Source of the DNA: Candidatus Bathyarchaeota archaeon
Lineage (GTDB): Archaea; Thermoproteota; DRAE01
Reading direction: 5' to 3'
DNA: 8,469 nucleotides
Assembly: GCA_011041895.1 (NCBI GenBank)
Contig: DRAE01000047.1
Location: forward strand, 1 to 8,469
Position numbers and translations under genes: made by a program. Shown piece after piece: positions 1 through 4,709 of the stretch (within the stretch, counting starts at the first letter, position 1; the number at the start of each line of letters is the position of its first letter). The notes beneath the pieces were generated by a model. That model ran no database searches. It was not told the DNA's origin and worked only from the letters and a program-made list of their open reading frames with translations.

Positions 1-80
1 GGCCAAAGCCAATAAGAGAAAAATATGAGATAGTGTATGTCAGCTCAAAGCCTGAAATGCTTGAGGTGGCTTCTAAATGA
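1..80 (+). CDS. rpl3: 50S ribosomal protein uL3, C-terminal end (partial)
   Basis: Only the last 25 complete codons are in the window, read from base 3 to the TGA at 78-80. The peptide contains EIVYVSSKPEML, which resembles the short beta strand (EIVYVS-type) near the C-terminus of archaeal uL3. Position supports the call, since uL3 directly precedes uL4 in archaeal clusters. The stop overlaps the uL4 start as ATGA, so the two genes are probably translationally coupled. uL3 is an early-assembly large-subunit protein whose extension reaches toward the peptidyl-transferase centre. The visible tail after the strand (about ten residues) is too short to judge whether it is unusual. Identity rests on a short match plus gene order. 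Confidence 0.75.
   Translation, partial: PKPIREKYEIVYVSSKPEMLEVASK
63..69 (+). promoter_or_regulatory. Shine-Dalgarno site of uL4
   Basis: GAGGTGG lies 7 bases before the ATG at 77, inside the end of uL3. It supports the ATG that overlaps the uL3 stop as the uL4 start. Confidence 0.75.
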
Positions 81-871
81 AGGCTCCAGTGTTCTCGATC
101 AACGGTGAAAAACTTAAGACAATAAAGTTACCAAAAGTGTTTGAAACTCCTATAAGATTAGACTTGATAAATAGAGTCTTTTTTGCCTCTCTTGCAAATA
201 GTAGGCAACCACAAGGAAGAGATTCCAGAGCTGGTTTAAGAGGCACAGCTGAATGCTGGGGCCCAGGGTACGGTGTTGCCAGAGTTCCTAGAGTTAAAGG
301 TGAACGGCATCCAAGAGCTGCCCAAGGAGCAATCGTAACTTCTGCTAGGGGAGGTCATCGAGCACATGCCCCAACTGTTGAGAAAGTTATCAAGAAAAAA
401 GTAAACAAAAAGGAAAAGAGGTTGGCGGTTGCTTCGGCAATAGCGGCAACAGCTGTCAAGGATCTAGTAGCTAAACGAGGGCACAGGGTTGACAATGTAG
501 TTCATATACCTCTAATTGTTGAAAACAGGTTCCAGGACTTGAAAAAGACATCTGAAGTTCTTGAGGTATTTGAAAAGCTTGGTCTGATGGAAGACATTAA
601 AAGAGCTAAGGAGGGTGTGAAAGTAAGAGCTGGGAAAGGTAAGATGCGCGGGAGAAGATATCAGCGCAAGAAAAGCGTATTAATTGTCATAAGTGAGGAT
701 AATGGAATACATAAGGCTGCAAGAAACATCCCGGGAGTAGATGTAGTAAACGTTAAAAATCTTTCCGTGATTCATCTTGCCCCTGGTGGGCATGCTGGAA
801 GGTTGACTATTTGGACTGAATCTGCATTAGGGCAATTGGAGGAGAGATTTTGCGACCTGAAGACGTTATAG
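77..871 (+). CDS. rpl4: 50S ribosomal protein uL4 (L4p/L1e)
   Basis: uL4 binds 23S rRNA early in large-subunit assembly, and its long loop lines the peptide exit tunnel next to uL22. The protein has 264 residues, a normal archaeal length. The basic, glycine-rich loop spans about residues 43-107 and contains SRQPQGRDSRAG, the WGPGYGVARVPRVKG segment and the ARGGHRAHAP motif, all typical of archaeal/eukaryotic uL4. The globular domain on either side includes KKEKRLAVASAIAAT (111-125) and, near the C-terminus, LSVIHLAPGGHAGRLTIWTE (229-248), another family signature. The start is the ATG overlapping the uL3 stop, with an SD 7 bases upstream. The last 22 bases overlap uL23, so uL23 translation is probably coupled to it. 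No truncation or missing signature is seen. Confidence 0.97.
   Translation: MKAPVFSINGEKLKTIKLPKVFETPIRLDLINRVFFASLANSRQPQGRDSRAGLRGTAECWGPGYGVARVPRVKGERHPRAAQGAIVTSARGGHRAHAPTVEKVIKKKVNKKEKRLAVASAIAATAVKDLVAKRGHRVDNVVHIPLIVENRFQDLKKTSEVLEVFEKLGLMEDIKRAKEGVKVRAGKGKMRGRRYQRKKSVLIVISEDNGIHKAARNIPGVDVVNVKNLSVIHLAPGGHAGRLTIWTESALGQLEERFCDLKTL
838..842 (+). promoter_or_regulatory. Shine-Dalgarno site deciding a TTG start for uL23
   Basis: GGAGG ends 7 bases before the TTG at 850. No ATG at an appropriate distance would retain the conserved N-terminal VRLVLTEKS segment, so this site fixes the TTG as start. Confidence 0.75.
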
Positions 872-1110
872 TAAGGTTAGTGTTAACCGAGAAATCATTT
901 AGACTAATGGAAAAGGAGAACAAGTTGACTTTCATAGTTAGGAGAGAAGCTACTAAAAAAGATATAAAAAGGGCTATAGAGTCTCTCTATAAGGTTAAAG
1001 TGGATAAAGTTAACACCTTGATAACGATAAGAGGAGAGAAAAAGGCGTATGTTAAGCTATCCCCTGAACATAGTGCAATTGATCTAGCTTCAAAGCTTGG
1101 AGCATTCTAA
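850..1110 (+). CDS. rpl23: 50S ribosomal protein uL23
   Basis: uL23 sits at the exit of the nascent-peptide tunnel on the large subunit and is a docking site for the signal recognition particle and chaperones. The 86-residue product has the normal compact archaeal length. Its N-terminal segment IVRLVLTEKSFRLMEKENKL is the family signature (VLTEKS), followed by KLTFIVRREATKKDIKRAIE (25-44) and YKVKVDKVNTL (47-57), which form the usual beta-alpha-beta core. The chosen start is a TTG inside the end of uL4, supported by a GGAGG SD; the next Met (residue 20) would remove the signature. The 22-base overlap with uL4 suggests coupled translation. Confidence 0.96.
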   Translation: MRPEDVIVRLVLTEKSFRLMEKENKLTFIVRREATKKDIKRAIESLYKVKVDKVNTLITIRGEKKAYVKLSPEHSAIDLASKLGAF

Positions 1111-1116
1111 AGGTGA
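1111..1116 (+). promoter_or_regulatory. Shine-Dalgarno site of uL2
   Basis: AGGTGA begins directly after the uL23 stop and ends 6 bases before the ATG at 1123. It is the only SD-like sequence in this 12-base gap. Confidence 0.7.
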
Positions 1117-1122
1117 AGTGAA

Positions 1123-1854
1123 ATGGGAAAGAGAATAAGAGCGCAAAGAATAGGAAGAGGTAGCCCCACATACAAGGCTGATACATTCAAGAGAATAGGT
1201 CCTATAAAATACCCCCCGCTTTCAGCTCAGTTTATTCATGAAACCATTAAGGGTAAATTAGTTGACATAGTTCATGAGCATGGAAGATGCGGGCCTATAG
1301 GCATACTTGAGATCAATGGAGAAAGATATCCCATACTTGTGTCAGAGGGATCTTATGTTGGACAAATCATAGAGATCGGTGAAAGAGCCTCCCTTTCCAT
1401 AGGTAATATACTGCCATTGAAAGCTATCCCCGAGGGAACATTTGTATTCAACATAGAGCGAAGGCGAGGAGATGGTGGAAAGCTTGTTAGATCTACTGGG
1501 GCATATGCTACAGTTATAGGTAGAAGTGGATCAAAGGTGTTAATATCACTTCCATCAGGCAAAACTATAGCCCTAGACGAAAACTGCTTAGCTACAATAG
1601 GCATAGCTGCCGGAGGAGGAAGAGTAGATAAACCATTCCTAAAAGCCGGCACAAAGCACTACTTTGTTCACGCCAGAAAGAAGAAGTGGCCACGCGTACG
1701 TGGAGTAGCCATGAATCCGGTAGACCATCCATTTGGAGGAGGTTCGCATCAGAGCCCAGGTAAGCCAACAACAGTCTCCAGACACGCTCCTCCAGGTAGG
1801 AAGGTTGGTCTAATCTCCGCTAAAAAGACTGGTAGAGGAGGTAAAAGAAAGTAG
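1123..1854 (+). CDS. rpl2: 50S ribosomal protein uL2
   Basis: uL2 is required for joining of the subunits and lies close to the peptidyl-transferase centre. At 243 residues it is a normal archaeal form, shorter than bacterial L2 (about 270). The start MGKRIRAQRIGRGSPTYKAD is the archaeal N-terminal RNA-binding tail. The central OB-fold and SH3-like domains are followed by a C-terminal block with KHYFVHARKKKWPRVRGVAM (178-197) and NPVDHPFGGGSHQSPGKP (198-215). His202 in the VDHPFGGG motif corresponds by motif to the functionally important histidine of bacterial L2 (H229 in E. coli). The C-terminus is lysine- and glycine-rich (KKTGRGGKRK). It lies 12 bases after uL23 and 12 bases before uS19, with good SD sites on both sides. 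Confidence 0.98.
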   Translation: MGKRIRAQRIGRGSPTYKADTFKRIGPIKYPPLSAQFIHETIKGKLVDIVHEHGRCGPIGILEINGERYPILVSEGSYVGQIIEIGERASLSIGNILPLKAIPEGTFVFNIERRRGDGGKLVRSTGAYATVIGRSGSKVLISLPSGKTIALDENCLATIGIAAGGGRVDKPFLKAGTKHYFVHARKKKWPRVRGVAMNPVDHPFGGGSHQSPGKPTTVSRHAPPGRKVGLISAKKTGRGGKRK

Positions 1855-1856
1855 GC

Positions 1857-1862
1857 GGTGAT
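1857..1862 (+). promoter_or_regulatory. Shine-Dalgarno site of uS19 (GGTGAT type)
   Basis: GGTGAT starts exactly 10 bases before the ATG of uS19. It is complementary to the end of archaeal 16S rRNA (…ATCACCTCCT). The same hexamer at the same distance precedes uL6 and eL32. Confidence 0.75.
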
Positions 1863-1866
1863 ATAG

Positions 1867-2262
1867 ATGTCATATGAATTCAGATATCGTGGAAGATCCC
1901 TTGAGGAGTTAAAGAGTATGTCCATGGAGGAATTCATAAAGCTCCTTCCAAGCAGACAACGTAGATCACTGCTAAGAGGATTAACCCCTGAACAGCAGAA
2001 GCTCCTAGAGAAGATAAGAAAGTACAGGGAGAAGGGATTAGATAAACCCATAAGAACGAGAGCCCGTGACATGATAATTCTACCTGAGATGGTCGGTTTA
2101 ACTATACATGTACACAATGGTAAAGAGTATGTTCCAGTTGAGATAAAGCCTGAGATGATAGGACACTATCTAGGCGAATTTGCTATTACGTGTAAGCGTG
2201 TAGTCCATGGTGCTCCAGGTGTACGTGCTACAAGATCAAGCATGTATGTCCCACTAAAGTAA
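1867..2262 (+). CDS. rps19: 30S ribosomal protein uS19
   Basis: uS19 is on the head of the small subunit, contacts uS13 and lies near the A-site tRNA and the bridge to the large subunit. The 131-residue product is the long archaeal/eukaryotic form. Residues 1-65 are an N-terminal helical extension absent from the 90-residue bacterial protein; it contains YRGRSLEELKSMSMEEFIKL and a run of arginines (30-37). The conserved core starts at about 65 with TRARDMIILPEMVGLTIHVH and continues to NGKEYVPVEIKPEMIGHYLG (84-103), the family signature; GEFA follows at 103-106. The C-terminus RVVHGAPGVRATRSSMYVPLK is also typical. It is 12 bases after uL2 and 10 bases before uL22. Confidence 0.97.
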   Translation: MSYEFRYRGRSLEELKSMSMEEFIKLLPSRQRRSLLRGLTPEQQKLLEKIRKYREKGLDKPIRTRARDMIILPEMVGLTIHVHNGKEYVPVEIKPEMIGHYLGEFAITCKRVVHGAPGVRATRSSMYVPLK

Positions 2263-2268
2263 GGTGAC
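2263..2268 (+). promoter_or_regulatory. Shine-Dalgarno site deciding the uL22 start
   Basis: GGTGAC begins one base after the uS19 stop and 10 bases before the ATG at 2273. An in-frame GTG at 2264 lies within this SD, so it is unlikely to be the start. Confidence 0.7.
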
Positions 2269-2272
2269 CACC

Positions 2273-2734
2273 ATGCCACACTGGGAATACTCACTGAAGG
2301 ATGTAAACCCGGATACAACGGCAAAAGCTAGCGGAAGAGATCTAGACATTTCATTCAAAGCCGCATATGAGATATGCAAAGCTATAAGAGGGATGATGTT
2401 AGACAATGCAATAGACTTATTAGAAGATGTTATCGCTCTGAAAAAGCCAATTCCATTCACGAGGTACAATAAGAAGGTAGCTCATAGAAGGGGGTTGCGA
2501 AAGTGGCCTGCAGGAAGGTATCCCGTTAAAGCTGCAAAGCACATTCTCAAAATACTTGAGTCGGTTAAGGCAAACGCTGAGGAAAAAGGTCTCGACGTAG
2601 ACAGACTAAAAATAATTCACGCTGCAGCCCATAAGTCTATTAAGCTTAAAAGATTCTTCCCAAGAGCGTTTGGAAGAACATCTCCAAAAGTTAAGCAACT
2701 TGTGCACGTTGAAGTGATTGTGGAGGAGCAATAA
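2273..2734 (+). CDS. rpl22: 50S ribosomal protein uL22
   Basis: uL22 binds 23S rRNA and contributes a beta hairpin to the wall of the exit tunnel, opposite uL4. The product has 153 residues, normal for archaea, which carry an extended loop and tail relative to bacteria. The N-terminus MPHWEYSLK matches the archaeal W-x-YS pattern. The helical core (ISFKAAYEICKAIRGMMLDN and AIDLLEDVIALKKPIPFTRYN) is followed by the archaeal insert KKVAHRRGLRKWPAGRYPVK. Near the C-terminus RLKIIHAAAHKSIKLKRFFP and RAFGRTSPK form the tunnel hairpin, ending in VHVEVIVEE. I place the start at the ATG of 2273, not at the GTG nine bases upstream that lies within the SD. Its stop is one base before the uS3 start. Confidence 0.97.
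   Translation: MPHWEYSLKDVNPDTTAKASGRDLDISFKAAYEICKAIRGMMLDNAIDLLEDVIALKKPIPFTRYNKKVAHRRGLRKWPAGRYPVKAAKHILKILESVKANAEEKGLDVDRLKIIHAAAHKSIKLKRFFPRAFGRTSPKVKQLVHVEVIVEEQ
2722..2726 (+). promoter_or_regulatory. Shine-Dalgarno site deciding the uS3 start
   Basis: GGAGG, inside the last codons of uL22, ends 9 bases before the ATG at 2736. A TTG in frame at 2718 sits upstream of this SD and is therefore a poor start candidate. Confidence 0.65.
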
Positions 2735-2735
2735 A

Positions 2736-3368
2736 ATGCAGGTTAACATTCTACTCGAAAAGAGCATTCTAAGGGCGCAAATACAGGAGTTCCTAAGAGA
2801 GAAATTAAAGAGAGCATTATGTAGCAAGGTTGAAATAGCAGAAACCCCGCTCGGGACTAGAGTCATAATATATGCTGCCAGACCAGGTCTTGTTATCGGA
2901 AAACGTGGCAGAAATATACTTGAACTTTCTAAGCTCCTTGAGGAACGATTTGGTCTATTTAATGTCCAGATAACGGTTATGGAAGTGCCTGACTTCAATA
3001 TAGACCCCGTTGTCATTGCCAGAAACATTGCGTCAGCTATTGAGAGAGGCATTCATTTCAGGAGAGTAGCATTTGTTGCACTTAGGAGAATAATGTCATC
3101 CGATAAAGTTTCTGGAGCAGAGATTAGGATAAGTGGAAAACTAAGAAGTCAAAGGGCGAGAACAGAAACATTTAGAGAGGGGGTAATCTATAAAGTTGGT
3201 GATTTCGCTGAGGAGAGAACAGTTAAGGGATTTGCGACGGCATTGCTTCCAAAAGGAGTTATAGGAGTCAAAGTGTTTATCACGCTTAAGAAGCCGGAAA
3301 TAATGTTCAAGAAGGTGAAGGAAGGGGAGACAACAGAGGAGAAGGAGACTACGCCCCAATCTTCCTAA
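2736..3368 (+). CDS. rps3: 30S ribosomal protein uS3
   Basis: uS3 forms part of the mRNA entry channel on the small-subunit head. The product is 210 residues. The N-terminal KH type-2 domain includes VEIAETPLGTRVIIYAARPG (32-51) and the GxxG loop in LVIGKRGRNI (G55-KR-G58). The C-terminal domain includes IDPVVIARNIASAIERGIHF (89-108), RRVAFVALRRIM and the signature AEIRISGKLRSQRARTETFR (128-147). After LKKPEIMFKKVK the protein ends in an acidic, low-complexity tail (EGETTEEKETTPQSS). The last 20 bases overlap the 3' end of uL29, which is on the opposite strand, so the final codons of uS3 are the antisense of the uL29 C-terminus. The start is the ATG one base after the uL22 stop. Confidence 0.97.
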   Translation: MQVNILLEKSILRAQIQEFLREKLKRALCSKVEIAETPLGTRVIIYAARPGLVIGKRGRNILELSKLLEERFGLFNVQITVMEVPDFNIDPVVIARNIASAIERGIHFRRVAFVALRRIMSSDKVSGAEIRISGKLRSQRARTETFREGVIYKVGDFAEERTVKGFATALLPKGVIGVKVFITLKKPEIMFKKVKEGETTEEKETTPQSS

Positions 3369-3564
3369 ATTTATACTCTCTCAGAACAGTATTTATTCGG
3401 GCTATAGCTCTCCTAAGCTCTCTCAACCTTTTCGTGTCTACTTCTCCTCTTGCAGTTGCAACTCTCATTCTAGCGTGAATAAGCTCTATTTTAAGCTCCT
3501 TAAGCTTTTTCTCAAGTTCTTCCGGAGTCATTCTCCTTATTTCATCCATCCTAAGTATTGCCAT
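3349..3564 (-). CDS. rpl29: 50S ribosomal protein uL29, inverted in place
   Basis: uL29 is a small helical-hairpin protein beside uL23 at the exit of the peptide tunnel, involved in recruiting the signal recognition particle. The 71-residue product starts MAILRMDEIRRMTPEELEKK, close to the archaeal MAILR-x-DEIR-x-M form, continues KLKELKIELIHARMRVATAR (20-39), and has the second helix with TKRLRELRRAIARINTVLRE (44-63). It is a full-length gene with no stop or frameshift. The call is strengthened by location: uL29 belongs between uS3 and rnp1 in archaea, and no plus-strand copy is present. What is odd is its strand, opposite to all its neighbours. Its 3' end overlaps uS3 by 20 bp, and its 5' end faces rnp1 across a 77-bp gap. 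The ATG at 3564 is preferred over the TTG at 3579 because MAILR is the conserved N-terminus and a GGGGGA lies upstream. Confidence 0.95.
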   Translation of the reverse strand: MAILRMDEIRRMTPEELEKKLKELKIELIHARMRVATARGEVDTKRLRELRRAIARINTVLREYKFRKIGA

Positions 3565-3570
3565 TTCAAC

Positions 3571-3577
3571 GTCCCCC
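3571..3577 (-). promoter_or_regulatory. Probable Shine-Dalgarno site of uL29
   Basis: Read on the minus strand, GGGGGAC ends 6 bases before the ATG at 3564. The G run can pair with the CCUCC of 16S rRNA using one G-U pair. If used, uL29 mRNA has a short leader. The TTG at 3579 lies upstream of this site and is a poor start. Confidence 0.5.
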
Positions 3578-3587
3578 AAATGCTTGA

Positions 3588-3615
3588 TATTATTAACTTT
3601 AATGAAAGCTTTAAA
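3588..3615 (-). promoter_or_regulatory. Candidate promoter region of the inverted uL29
   Basis: On the minus strand two AT-rich elements precede uL29. TTTAAA (3615-3610) begins 51 bases before the ATG, which would give an mRNA with a leader of about 20 bases that includes the GGGGGA SD. TTAATAATA (3596-3588) begins 32 bases before the ATG, the leaderless spacing seen at rnp1 and uS14. The sequence alone does not decide between them; the presence of an SD favours the distal element. Since uL29 has no upstream gene on its strand in this gap, it needs a promoter here. Confidence 0.45.
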
Positions 3616-3619
3616 TTTC
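3604..3619 (+). promoter_or_regulatory. BRE/TATA promoter of rnp1, near-symmetrical
   Basis: GAAAGCTTTAAATTTC combines a purine-rich BRE-like GAAAG with a TATA-like TTTAAATTT whose first T (3610) is 32 bases before the rnp1 ATG. This predicts a transcription start at or within a few bases of that ATG. There is no SD in the 60 bases upstream of rnp1, consistent with a leaderless mRNA. Both ends read GAAA when followed inward on their own strand and the core TTTAAA is a palindrome, so the same box could also fire toward uL29. Confidence 0.6.
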
Positions 3620-3641
3620 TTTTCCCCATATCAAATATCTA

Positions 3642-3935
3642 ATGTCAGATAGAAAGATAACTCCTTTAAATATAGCCCAGCATGAGCTTATAGGCTTAGA
3701 GGTTGAAGTAATTGAATCTTCTCATCCAAATCTAATCGGTGTCAAGGGAAAGGTGATCGATGAGACAAAGAACCTTCTGATACTTGAGCTTAAAAACGGT
3801 AGACGTGTTAAAGTTCCTAAAAGCATATGCGTGTTTAGATTTTTTATATCTGAAAAACATAGAATTGTAGTTAAAGGCGAGGAGATAGCAAAAAGCCCCG
3901 ATGAAAGATTAAAAAAGTGTGTGAAAAGGTGGTGA
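3642..3935 (+). CDS. rnp1: Ribonuclease P protein component 1 (Rnp1/Rpp29/Pop4 family)
   Basis: Rpp29 is one of the archaeal RNase P proteins; with Rpp21 it binds the specificity domain of the RNase P RNA, which removes 5' leaders from pre-tRNA. The 97-residue product has the family's Sm-like beta-barrel pattern: a helical N-terminus (LNIAQHELIGLEVEVIESSH, 9-28), the NLIGVKGKVIDETKNLLILE strand-turn-strand segment (30-49), GRRVKVPKSICVFRF (53-67) and a final strand region KHRIVVKGEEIA (72-83). The basic C-terminus (ERLKKCVKRW) is typical. Its place between uL29 and uS17 is the standard archaeal context. It appears to start a new transcription unit as a leaderless gene, since a TATA box lies 32 bases upstream and no SD is visible. 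Its TGA is part of the uS17 SD. Confidence 0.93.
   Translation: MSDRKITPLNIAQHELIGLEVEVIESSHPNLIGVKGKVIDETKNLLILELKNGRRVKVPKSICVFRFFISEKHRIVVKGEEIAKSPDERLKKCVKRW
3931..3935 (+). promoter_or_regulatory. Shine-Dalgarno site of uS17, overlapping the rnp1 stop
   Basis: GGTGA includes the rnp1 TGA stop and begins 9 bases before the ATG at 3940. An out-of-frame ATG at 3936 lies between the two. The overlap suggests reinitiation by ribosomes finishing rnp1. Confidence 0.65.
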
Positions 3936-3939
3936 ATGC

Positions 3940-4278
3940 ATGCCACTGAGGTCGACTAATATAGGTGTGCCAGTAAAACCTCCAGAGAAGAAATGTAATG
4001 ATCCAAAATGCCCCTTCCATGGAACCTTACGTGTAAGAGGTAAACTGTTAACTGGAGTAGTTGTAAGTGATAAAATGCATAGGACAGTAACCGTTCTAAG
4101 AGAGTACCTAGTATACATCCCCAAGTATAAAAGATATGAGAGAAGACGATCAAAAATTCACGCTCACAACCCCCCATGTATAAATGCTAAAAAAGGAGAC
4201 CGCGTTAAAATAATGGAATGTAGAAAGCTTGCCAAATCTGTAAGCTTTGTAGTGATCGAGAAGGAGGAGGCTAAGTAA
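3940..4278 (+). CDS. rps17: 30S ribosomal protein uS17
   Basis: uS17 binds 16S rRNA in the small-subunit body as an early-assembly OB-fold protein. The 112-residue product is the long archaeal/eukaryotic form. An N-terminal extension with IGVPVKPPEKKCNDPKCPFHG (8-28) contains Cys19, Cys24 and His27, a conserved archaeal segment. The OB-fold follows: RGKLLTGVVVSDKMHRTVTV (33-52), then EYLVYIPKYKRYERRRSKIH (55-74), AHNPPC (75-80), GDRVKIMECRKLAKSVSFVV (86-105). The AHNPPC…GDRVKI…ECR order is the family signature. Cys80 and Cys94 are also present, so a metal site is possible, but I cannot assign one. The gene is four bases after rnp1 and one base before uL14. Confidence 0.97.
   Translation: MPLRSTNIGVPVKPPEKKCNDPKCPFHGTLRVRGKLLTGVVVSDKMHRTVTVLREYLVYIPKYKRYERRRSKIHAHNPPCINAKKGDRVKIMECRKLAKSVSFVVIEKEEAK
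4263..4270 (+). promoter_or_regulatory. Shine-Dalgarno site of uL14
   Basis: GGAGGAGG lies in the last codons of uS17, 9 bases before the ATG at 4280. Confidence 0.65.
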
Positions 4279-4279
4279 A

Positions 4280-4708
4280 ATGGCAAAGAAAACAAGAGCT
4301 GAGGGAGTACTAAGGCCTCCAAGAAGAAGGATAACCCCTGCCCTACAATATGGAAGCTTAGTCAAGTGCGCTGATAACACAGGTGCGACAGTACTTAAGA
4401 TTATCGGTGTCCTAGGGTATAAAGGAAGGTTAAATAGAATACCGTTCTGCAGCGTTGGAGATCTAGTGAAGGTAGTCGTGAAGGAGGGTAGACCGGAAAT
4501 TAGAAAGCAGCAACATTATGCTGTCATAATAAGACAAAGACAGCCTTATAGGCGCCCGGATGGTATCCGCGTAGCTTTTGAGAGCAATGCTGCAGTACTA
4601 GTTACAGCTGATGGAAAGCCCAAGGGAACCGAAATTAGAGGCCCAGTGGCAAAAGAAGTTGTTGAAAGATGGAAGCATATAGGTTCAATCGCTAAAATGG
4701 TGGTATAA
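4280..4708 (+). CDS. rpl14: 50S ribosomal protein uL14
   Basis: uL14 lies on the subunit interface of the large subunit, contacts 16S rRNA in an intersubunit bridge and is where anti-association factors dock. The product has 142 residues, the archaeal length with a basic N-terminal extension (AKKTRAEGVLRPPRRRITPA, 2-21). The beta-barrel core contains GSLVKCADNTGATVLKIIGV (25-44) with the conserved ADNTGA motif, the VGDLVKVVVKEGRPEIRKQQ segment (59-78), and the signature GTEIRGPVAKEV (116-127). The C-terminus WKHIGSIAKMVV is typical. It starts one base after the uS17 stop and ends one base before uL24, with SD sites inside each upstream gene. Confidence 0.98.
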   Translation: MAKKTRAEGVLRPPRRRITPALQYGSLVKCADNTGATVLKIIGVLGYKGRLNRIPFCSVGDLVKVVVKEGRPEIRKQQHYAVIIRQRQPYRRPDGIRVAFESNAAVLVTADGKPKGTEIRGPVAKEVVERWKHIGSIAKMVV

Positions 4709-4709
4709 A

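Noticed and set aside
1203..1211. TATA-like TATAAAATA early in uL2.
   Set aside because: It encodes conserved uL2 residues (IKY) and no start codon lies at promoter spacing; no gene would be served by it.
1749..2117. A 122-codon minus-strand open frame across the uL2/uS19 junction.
   Set aside because: It is antisense to strongly conserved coding sequence with no recognisable product or initiation site.
2606..3052. A 148-codon minus-strand open frame spanning the uL22/uS3 junction.
   Set aside because: It is antisense to two conserved genes, low in charged residues, and has no start signal. Its proximity to the inverted uL29 made it worth a look, but nothing supports it.
3141..3359. Minus-strand open frame just downstream of uL29, considered as a second gene in a uL29 operon.
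   Set aside because: It is antisense to the uS3 C-terminal domain and overlaps uL29 in another frame. Its sequence is the Leu/Cys/Phe-rich type expected from antisense of a basic protein.
3340..3660. Inverted repeats at the two edges of the uL29 inversion.
   Set aside because: I compared the edge sequences on both strands and found only short AT-rich similarity (AAATTT-type), which is expected by chance; no convincing repeat pair or target-site duplication.
3664..3672. TTTAAATAT just inside rnp1, considered as an alternative TATA box.
   Set aside because: It lies downstream of the rnp1 ATG and no alternative start with family conservation follows at 25-35 bases.
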